Of a DNA stretch of 64,000 nt, positions 55,746 through 64,000 are shown in pieces. The notes under the pieces are model-generated. The model ran no database searches and was not told where the DNA came from. It worked only from the letters and a program-made list of their open reading frames with translations. Source of the DNA: Diphasiastrum complanatum (Eukaryota > Streptophyta > Lycopodiopsida > Lycopodiales > Lycopodiaceae). The stretch spans positions 41,459,862 through 41,523,861 of the forward strand of contig CM055110.1 in the NCBI GenBank assembly GCA_029204225.1, written 5' to 3'. Every line of letters begins with the position of its first letter. The first letter of the stretch is position 1. The translations under genes were made by a program, and so were the position numbers.

Positions 55746-57704
55746 AGAGAGAGATAAACAAATCAAAGCTCCTCTTGACAAGTCAAGATCAAAACCTTTT
55801 AAGACCCTTTATTCATAAACCAACAAGGTAAAACATAGCTGAAAAGTATACAGTACTAGAAAGCATCGTAAAGCAGAACATATTTCAAGACATCCAGCTA
55901 GTAACTGCCACCATCCCACCACACAAAATCGCACAAGTTAGCACAGTGTAGAAGACAGATGTCGATGCCGAATGTCAATTGTTATCCATGTACAAAATAC
56001 GTTAAGCCCAACTGATCAGCTTGCAATGTAACTAAGGTTGTTTATAGTCCATTCTTCCCTTGCTGAAAGTTATTTAAGGTGATAGGCCTAACCATATCGA
56101 TACCGTATCAGGGCAAGTGCCATACTGATCAGTTTGATGGTATAGGTTCCTATTTATTGTTTGAGCAAGTATATTATAATGCATTTATGAAAATAGCAGT
56201 AAAATATAGTGCAGAACACTGACATATAAATGGCTTGGACAAGCACATGAACTTTGGGAGAAATCCATGACATACCTAAATTCCTACTTGTAAACAAGCA
56301 ATGTGTGGTTCTCGTGACTTCTTAGGCAAATCCATACCATACAAGAGTCCGCAAGAAATCTTATTGTTAGATAAGCTTAAGAACTATGATTGTGATTTAC
56401 TATGCAGTAGAGCACAATACTTGTTATCATAAACAAAATTTTTTATTTATGCCATTTATGAGGACGATTGTTTATACCAAAAAAAATTATATATACTACA
56501 TTCAATCATGCCAAAGATGAGTGTAATTTTCGTGAATACTATAGCATTCATTCTTTATCGTATTCCATATACACAGCTTTGAATCTTTTGTCTTAGAGTA
56601 ACTCCAAAATATATGAGAAACACTAACTTGAATGGTCGACGCAAGTGATTCTTGTGATCTAGCCATATAAGCTTTCGATTGCTCTTGAGAACCGTCAAAG
56701 TCCGTATGCAAGTCTATTTATAACAATGCATATTAATGCACGTGAAAGATATGCTATGGTTGTGATCCATACTATCTAATATAACCCATTATCGAAGCAT
56801 TCTTACCATTGTAAATCGTGCATGGCAACCGTTCAGGTAGTAGAGATCATACCTTACCTATTCGTATGTTGGAAACTGATGGTATAAAGCTCAGAGCTTA
56901 TGCGATCTTGTTGCTATATTGTTGAAAGCCAAATACGATAGCATATCTGGGTATAACATAAATGTATTTCAAGTGCTCATTGTGATAATACAAATCATAC
57001 ATTCAAACATCATTAAATGAGCTCATAGCCGGAACGTGGAATGAGACATGTATAGTAGCTCATCATTGGCTATCCTACTATACGTAGGATAGTAAACTGG
57101 ATAGGCAGCTTCGAACCACATTGAATGCTATTGAAATGTGGATACCTCATGTATCATGCATGCAAGCTATATAAAGAGAGCAAGTACTTCTCTGGTCAGC
57201 GATATCCTATGGGATCGCGATTGAGTAGCATGTATATATCTTCCGTAGCAGCGATTTGCAATGTATATTGCCCACATATTATGCTCTTGATCAGCAATTG
57301 AAAGGATTCATTTTCAAACACGATTTCTGGCCAGCGATGGCCTAGCTTACTACTTTGGCCAACAATGCACTATCACATATGAATGGATGCTAAAAAGCCA
57401 TATATGAGCAGCGATTGCACACAAAGTAATCTCATGCAAACTTTCTTATAAGTAATAGCCTATACTATGATGCATTAGCAACAAAGGGGCACCTTCCAAA
57501 ACTTATGTAATATGTTTTTCTATTGAGCATTCAGATAGCAAGAATACGAAAGAGCTGAATATACATACCGTGTGCACAGTATCCTTGTTTCCAAGCATAA
57601 AAGGGAGGGCTCAGAGATCTCCAAACCAATCTTGCCAGAGGAATGAAATGAAGAGAGAGCAGGCAAGCGTGGGAAGAGAGTGTAGGGAAGCATGGGAGGA
57701 GAAG
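55746..57704. repeat. Long direct repeat, left copy (1.96 kb)
   Basis: It matches 61,585-63,572 over its whole length at high identity, from AGAGAGAGATAAACAAATC to TGGGAGGAGAAG. It includes a row of CAGCGAT(T)-type motifs (57,197, 57,249, 57,292, 57,332, 57,409) about 40-75 bp apart. There is no coding region. It could be an LTR of an unrecognised element or a segmental duplication; TG...CA ends were not found. Confidence 0.85.
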
Positions 57705-58926
57705 ATCAATTGTCCTACACTTAACAAATTCTTGGTGAGTGTAGGAACATAGAGTACATGATCAAGATCTACTCTTTTAGAGGATGCAAGACTTAAGGGA
57801 ATAGTTCCCACTCCATCTATTCTACATTCTTGATCACTTGCTATTAGAATAGACTTTTTACAACCTACAAAAGGTACAAGAGTTGAGAAATTATCCTTTT
57901 GGAATGTCATGTGGGAACTAGCCCCACTATCAATCCACCATGTGTCATTGGAGTAGCTCTTTGATGTTGATGTAGAATCCATCAAGGATGAATCCACTTC
58001 ATCCTCATCTTCCTCAAGAGTGAGGTTGCCTTGTTTGCTCTCTCCTTGTGCATTCTTCTTCTTGAAACACTCCCCTTCTTTCCACGATAATGTATCGGGC
58101 CTGAGATCTTTGTGTGACAGGATGAATAGGTCCAACATAATCTAGTCCCCATTTTGCACTTGAGTTTGGCTTTGTTCTTCTTTCCACCTTTGGAGCTTGA
58201 TGGTTGATCATCATTCTTGGTCTCCTTGTGTTGGATCTTCTTCTTTGACTTTGCCTTTCCCTTGCTTGAGAAGTTGGCCTTCTCATCACCATCATGCAAC
58301 TTTAAGGATCCAATCCTTTGCTTGACATGAAGGATCCTACTCTCCTCTGCTACAAGCACACTATGAAGCTTGTCTATGGAAGGTAGTGCATCTTGAATAG
58401 CAAAGATTTGTACAAGATTGGAGAACTCATCTCCAAGACCATTCAAGATGATTTGAACAAGTTCATCATCATGAATACCCTCACTAATGATGGAAAGTTC
58501 TTTGTTGAGAGATTTAATTCTCAAGACATACTCTTGAGCACTCTCATCACTCCCTCTAATGCTTTGAAGAACTTTATTTCTAATCATAAGCACTCTAGAG
58601 GTATTTTTGGATTCATAAATCCCCTTGGGTTAGTTCCATGCCTCCTTGGCCGAGGTACAAGATGCTACTCCCTTTAGAAGTTCATTACTAACATTCATTT
58701 TCAAGTAATGTAATGCTAGTCTAGCTCTCTTTTTGTACCTCACTTGATCTTGACCTCCTTGAGGTTCTTCTTCCTCTCCTATGACAAGATCAAACATATA
58801 TTTGAGCACTAGTAGTGACTCCATTCTTGCTTTCCAAGTTGAATAACTATTAGAATTTAGCCTTTCACTAGTCACAAGAAGATAGGCTCCAATTGAACCC
58901 ATTCTAACTAGTAACAAGTACAACAA
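57705..58926 (-). pseudogene. Copia gag-protease, 3'-truncated, with foreign insert
   Basis: The gag begins near 58,893 (GSIGAYLLVTSERLNSNSY, YSTWKARMESLL) and continues at 58,593-58,160 (LVQIILNGLGDEFSNLVQIF, then a Lys-rich tail SSKGKAKSKKKIQ). The zinc knuckle is interrupted by a gypsy integrase scrap. The protease (TWWIDSGASSHMTF) is intact in frame. The coding region breaks off at TKNLLSVGQ, exactly at the border of the 1.96-kb repeat (57,704). Its 5' LTR and primer site lie at about 59,513-60,165. Confidence 0.9.
58079..58155 (-). pseudogene. Gypsy integrase fragment inside the copia zinc knuckle
   Basis: The minus strand reads KWGLDYVGPIHPVTQRSQAR, then YIIV, which is the start of the gypsy integrase catalytic core (first Asp in LDYVGPI). 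Directly before it is the copia gag end KNKAKLKC and directly after it the copia knuckle tail FKKKNAQGESKQ. About 75 bp were inserted or swapped in. Confidence 0.75.
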
Positions 58927-59512
58927 ATGTACTATTCAAAGGTTCTTCCTTCTTTCTTTCTCAGGATTTAGCTAAAATGCTACTTTTTTGAATCTCACTA
59001 GACTCAAGAAGCAAGATCTATAATGATCTTGAGCTCAAAAAGATTTGGGAAAGTGTATTCTACACAATCTATTCACTTAGAATCTTGGATTTGATTTTTG
59101 GAAGTGCCAATGCCTTCGTATGATGTTTAGAATTGGTTTTAGTTTCACTCTTGAACTAAAAACATAAGCCTCAAACTCTCTCACAAGGATTTGTAGGTTT
59201 AATAAGATTCTAACACCATTCACTCATCAAATCTATAACAAAAACAATGCTTTTTCATAAGCACATCACTAGTTTCGCTCTACACAACTTGTTTGAAGCT
59301 CAAATATTGAAAAAACACAAAGTTTTTGGTGAAAATACAACTCCAGCAGCCTCTCACACGTGTGAGAAGTACTTCTGAACTTTACACACTAATCTGAACC
59401 TCAACATCACAAGTAAACTATTAGAAAAGGTCGCCCTTCTTCAAAGTGACTCTAGCACCAATGCCTTCACCAAAATGAAGATTCTTGGATATTCAACTAA
59501 GCTCTTTGACTT
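58927..59512 (-). other. Copia leader
   Basis: Non-coding DNA between the primer site and gag. No other feature is seen. Confidence 0.6.
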
Positions 59513-59525
59513 GGCTCTGATACCA
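59513..59525 (-). promoter_or_regulatory. Copia primer binding site, exact initiator Met-tRNA match
   Basis: The minus strand reads TGGTATCAGAGCC, the canonical plant initiator-Met primer site. Confidence 0.92.
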
Positions 59526-59526
59526 A

Positions 59527-60165
59527 GTCAAATTTCAGAGTTTATGGACTGAAATTGATCTACAAATGATCACAAAGAGTGATTGGTAGCTTGGGATCTT
59601 GATCTATATCAAGACTAGCTTCCAAATCTAGCTTCTACTTGACAATCTTTGTGTTTCCAAGCAAGAACAATAAAAAAAGATGATCCACGGCTTCACACAT
59701 GTGAAGTACAGCTACTGTACGGCCTGATAACAAAGAAATAGTTTACTTATCATTTACAAAGCATTCATCCACAAAGAAAGTGCTTAAGAGAGTCAAAACA
59801 CAATGATAGCTTCACAAACCAAGATTTCTCATCATTAGCTCAATAATGGATCCATCATGGATCAAGTACAAATTCACCATAATCTCTCTCTAAGCTGCAT
59901 CGAGCACGTGTAGGACAGCTCATTGTACTTATCCATATGCACTTTGGATAAGATCTATCAAGTTTGCCACATCATCCATTGGTGGTTTGTGTTGACCTTC
60001 TAGATTCCTACAATCTAGGACCTAACTCTTATAATCTAGGAGATGTCATATTAGACTCAAATGAAAGCTAATCAAAATAGGTCTGAATACTACAAGTGTC
60101 ATTTCACACATGTGGACAGGTCCTCTCATGTGTGGATCCACATAGATGTCTAATATTCATCAAAA
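59527..60165 (-). repeat. Copia 5' LTR
   Basis: It lies directly before the primer site. It contains CACACATGTG inverted motifs (59,693 and 60,106) and no coding. The outer border near 60,165 is approximate, and the inner border lacks a clean CA. Confidence 0.6.
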
Positions 60166-61400
60166 ACCATGTGAAAATTGCTAAATTCTAACATGTATCC
60201 TATAAATTTTTTTCTTTTATTCCCACCTTGGCCAGATATGACAGAGTTTGGGTTGTTGAGGTCTAAAGTGCCCGTTCTTTTATTGGAGTTTTTAAAGAAT
60301 TTGTCTTGCAACGTGGAAAATCTGGGTCTTTTAATTAGACATTCAATTTCTCTGATGTTTTCAGCATCCCCTAGGCTAGCAAGTAGTTTGGTAGATGGAT
60401 TAGCAGCAAGCTCGATGGATGCATCTATCATGTACTGGCGAAGAAAGAGAAAAATAATGTGTGCTTTGACAACCTCCCTAGCGGGTTTGTGAAGCCATAG
60501 AAAGAAAGCATTGAGTTGGTTATGTCCAGAAGCTCCAAGAAAGAAAATACTCAGGTGGTTCATCATATACCAAATGGCATGGTCAAACCAGATAATAGAG
60601 GAATGATTCTTGCACTTGTCACCGCATCTATATTTGAAGAAAGGCCTTTTCCAGTTCCAGATTCTAGCTTGATGGAGATTAATCCTGTTGACACCGATGT
60701 CAAAATGTCCACGAATTCGTGCCCAAGTTTGCTTAGAAGGGAAGCGAGAAGGCTCAAAGTTGTTCATACGCATGATATTATCAAAGGCAATAGGAGTCTT
60801 CAAAGCAGCAAGTTTGCAGGTTTACACTTCTTTGTCAGTGAGGTGTGCAAGAATAATCCAAAGATCAATAGGTACTGGAGCCAGAAAATAATAGTGGGTA
60901 AGCTCCAAAGCTTGTAAGTAGTAAGGGCAGACTTGAGTTTGATAGTGCTAGAGGGGACAAATGGGACCTGGTAATTTTTGGAATAGAAAAACTCAAAAGA
61001 GGATTGATCACCAGCATCACAGATGTCTTGGGGAAAAGTTTCAAGTTGTGAGGCATTGTCCTCGTCCAATTCTTCTAAAAAGACGAGAGGATGTGGACGA
61101 GGGGGTGACTCGTTGATACTAGGAGTGGGATCAACATCTAATATAGGAATTATAAAATTTTTCTTTCCTTTCATATTTTTCGGCAAGTCATGCTAATTCA
61201 GTAGCAAACTTTTCAATGAAACCCATAGGATCAGTCTTGGTTTTAACGTACTCCATATAAAGTTTAACCCAAAGTAATGTGTCCAAAAGGTCAACCATAC
61301 AGAGTACCCTATCCTCAGGTCCAACAACGTTACAGGTAGCACGATCCGTTCCATTAATAAAACTATGCATCATAACAACTTTTTTCATGCAAATAATCAA
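60150..61400 (-). pseudogene. Unrecognised ORF set between the 1.96-kb repeats
   Basis: Three minus-strand frames follow each other: 61,400-61,188 (70 codons, DRATCNVVGPEDRVLCMVDL), 61,186-60,800 (128 codons, PRPHPLVFLEELDEDN) and 60,803-60,150 (217 codons, RINLHQARIWNWKRPFF, KPAREVVKAHIIFLFLRQYM). The third frame is also open upstream of its first Met (VPIDLWIILAHLTDKEV), overlapping the second, so one frameshift near 60,920 would join them; a stop and a shift near 61,188 would join the first. I recognise no gag, protease, RT, integrase or transposase motif. It may be a gene carried by a large non-autonomous element. Confidence 0.5.
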
Positions 61401-61584
61401 AGTCTGAACAAATAGATTAGGGGGAGGAAGGGGCTCCCCATAACCCAGGTCTATCGCATCCTGATACTATCCTGAGGACTAGACGAATAAAAAAAGGTCT
61501 TGTTAGCTAATGAATCCAAGAAAGATAAAGGTTTTGATACTATCCCGATGAAAGGATAGTCGGATTTACACCTCAAGGATGCAT
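61401..61584. other. Junction before the right 1.96-kb repeat
   Basis: It contains two copies of a CCTGATACTATCC/TTGATACTATCCC motif (61,460 and 61,535), which on the minus strand reads AGTATCA, a weak resemblance to the initiator-Met primer site. Confidence 0.3.
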
Positions 61585-63572
61585 AGAGAGAGATAAACAA
61601 ATCAAAGCTCCTGTTGACAAGTCAAGATCAAAACCTTTTAAAACCCTTTATTCATAAACCAATAAGAAAAAACATAGCTGAAAGTACACAGTACTAGAAA
61701 GCACTATAAAGCAGAACATATTTCAAGACATCCAGCTGGTATCTGCCACCATCCCACCACACAAAACCACACAAGTTAGCACAGTGAGGAAGACATGTGT
61801 CAACACCGAATGTTAGTTGTTATCCATGTACAAAATACGTTAAGCCCAATTGATCAGCTTGCAGTGTTAATAAGGTTGTGTATAGTCCATTCTTCCCTTG
61901 CTGAAAGTTATTTAAGGTGATAGGCCTAACCATATCGATACCGTATCAGGACAAGTGCCATACTGATCAGTTTGATGGTACAGGTTCCTATTCATTGTTT
62001 GAGCAAGTATATTATAATGCATTTATGAAAATAGCAATAAAAGATAGTGCAAACCACTAACATATAAGTGGCTTGGACAAGCACATGAAATTTGGGAGAA
62101 GTCCATGACATACCTAAGTTCCTACTTGTAAACAAGCAATGTGTGGTTCTCGTGACTTCTTGGGCAAATCCATACCATACAAGAGTCCGCAATCAATCTT
62201 ATTGTTAGATAAGCTTAAGAACTATGATTTTAATTTACTATGCTATAGAGCACAATACTTATTATCATAAACAAATCATTTTATTTATGCCGTTTTAGAG
62301 GACGATTGTTTATACCAAAAAAAATTATATATACTACATTCAATCATGCCAAAGATGAGTGTAATTTTCGTGAATACTATAGATCATTCTTTATCGTATT
62401 CCATATACCCAGCTTTGAATCTTTTGTCTTAGAGTAACTCCAAAATATATGAGAAACACTAACTTGAATGGTCGACGCAAGTGATTCTTGTGATCTAGCC
62501 ATATAAGCTTTCGATTGCTCTTGAGAACCGTCAAAGTCCGTATGCAAGTCTATTTATAACAATGCATATTAATGCACGTGAAAGATATGCTATGGTTGTG
62601 ATCCATACTATCTAATATAACCCATTATCGAAGTATTTTTTCCATTGTAAATCGTGCATGGCAACCGTTCAGGTAGTAGAGATCATACCTTATCTATTCG
62701 TATGCTGGAAACTGATGGTATAAAGTTCAGAGCTTATGCGATCTTGCTGCTATATTGTTGAAAGCCAAATACGATAGCATATTTGGTTATAACATAAACG
62801 TATTTCAAGTGCTCATTGTGATAATACAAATCATACATTCAAACATCATTAAATGAGCTCATAGCCGGAACGTGGAATGAGACATGTATAGTAGCTCATC
62901 GTTGGTCTATCATAATATACTTCTCCATATCAAAATTTCTAAAAAGCTATCCTACGTATATCCTACTATACGTAGGATAGTAAATTGGATAGGCAGCGTT
63001 GAACCACATTGAATGCTATTGAAACGTGGATACCTCATGTATCATGCATGCAAGCTATATAAAGAGAGCAATTACTTCTATGGTCAGTGATATCCTGTGG
63101 GATAGCGATTGAGTAGCATCTATATATCTTTTACAACAGCGATTTGCAATGTATATTGCCCACATACTATGCTTTTGATCAGCGATTGAAAGGATTCATT
63201 TTCAAACACAATTTCTGGCTAACAATGGCCTCTAGCTTACTACTTTGGCCAGCAGTGCAAAATCACATATGAATGGATGCTAAAAAGCCATATCTGAGCA
63301 GCGATTGCACACAAAGTAATCTCATGCAAACTTTCTTATAAGTAATAGCCTATAGTGTGATGCATTAGCAGCAAAGGGGCACCTTCCAAAACTTATGTAA
63401 TATGTTTTTCTACTGAACATTCAGATAGCAAGATACCATGTGCACAATATCCATGTCTCCAAGCGTAGAAGGGAGGGCTCAGAGATCTCCAAACCAGTCT
63501 TCCCAGAGGAACAAAATGAAGAGAGAGCAGGCAAGCATGGGAAGAGAGTGTAGGGAAGCGTGGGAGGAGAAG
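61585..63572. repeat. Long direct repeat, right copy (1.99 kb)
   Basis: Partner of 55,746-57,704. It differs by an extra segment of about 50 bp near 62,905-62,960 that extends the palindromic TATCCTACTATACGTAGGATA region, and by scattered substitutions. Confidence 0.85.
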
Positions 63573-64000
63573 TTGAAGCGCCTCACCACTAATATAGCTG
63601 CATCCAATTGAAAACAGGGTGGCCATTTGCAACCGTAGGATGAGAGGCAGGTGATCTTGACCCTTGAAAAGGTCAGAAATGTAGTTGGAGGTTTAAATTT
63701 TCCTACCAAAAAACTTTTTAAGGGTCATATGTCTTGACAATCCTCTTGCTATATTTTTTCATCCAAGGTTTATTGTTCTAAGCTTCCATTTCAAACCTAA
63801 TGGTGGTTCCTACAAGTAGTTGGGCGAGTATCTCTATTTTAAACACCTTTCAAGTCTTGAAATTAAGAGATTTTTTTAAAAAACTAGCCTATTCCATAGT
63901 ATTTTCTTTATACCAATTGTGTTGAGTATAAACATCACCTCTTGCGGATTGGTATCGCAAGGGTGATACAAGCAAGTTATCAACTACATGGATGTATACA
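63573..64000. other. Window end, no feature seen
   Basis: The frame reading across 63,479-63,709 on the minus strand straddles the repeat border and is not conserved on the left side, so it is not a gene. Confidence 0.4.

Overview
The window looks like plant nuclear DNA from a TE-rich intergenic landscape. I infer a vascular, probably seed, plant from three things: one intron-containing plant gene of the OBERON3/OBERON4 (PHD finger plus coiled coil) family, plant-type Ty1/copia and Ty3/gypsy elements primed by initiator Met-tRNA, and a captured exon of a plant mitochondrial gamma-carbonic anhydrase. The species cannot be named from the sequence. There are no bacterial operons, CRISPR arrays or rRNA genes.

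The only host gene I can support as intact is on the minus strand at 33,737-43,994. Two coding exons (40,877-43,994 and 33,737-34,308) join in phase across a 6,568-bp GT-AG intron to give an open frame of 1,229 codons plus stop. The intron is full of foreign DNA: decayed gypsy pol (about 35.5-36.1 kb), a 695-bp hAT-like transposon with a perfect 8-bp target duplication (34,782-35,476) that carries a gamma-carbonic anhydrase exon, and a second GC-rich hAT-like MITE candidate (39,008-39,335). About 460 bp upstream of the ATG a gypsy element is inserted in the same orientation, so its 3' LTR sits directly at the gene's 5' end.

Layout. 1-3.0 kb: no supportable gene. 3.0-9.1 kb: a plus-strand copia gag-protease remnant (4.2-5.5 kb) and a minus-strand copia RT-RNase H remnant with its 3' LTR (7.0-9.1 kb). 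9.1-10.8 kb: decayed tandem repeats and CT-rich DNA. 10.8-16.1 kb: a complete LTR-to-LTR gypsy element with gag and protease but no pol. 16.1-18.4 kb: CT repeats, a gag fragment and inverted LTR pieces. 18.5-22.8 kb (minus): gypsy-type gag/zinc knuckle/protease, with a copia RNase H tail in the last frame. 23.6-31.4 kb: a mosaic of truncated copia copies and LTRs. 31.4-33.7 kb: no gene. 33.7-44.4 kb: OBERON gene. 44.45-49.7 kb (minus): second gag-protease gypsy copy. 49.85-55.67 kb (plus): third copy of the same LTR family, with protease-RT-RNase H-integrase-chromodomain but no gag. 55.7-63.6 kb: two 1.96-kb direct repeats flanking half a copia element and an unrecognised broken ORF set.

The three gypsy copies share LTRs, primer site and a roughly 0.7-kb leader holding five tandem GTGCT...AGCAC stem-loops. 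Two copies keep gag and have lost pol; one keeps pol and has lost gag. This suggests a family in which packaging protein and enzymes were divided between partner elements, although every copy seen here now carries nonsense mutations.
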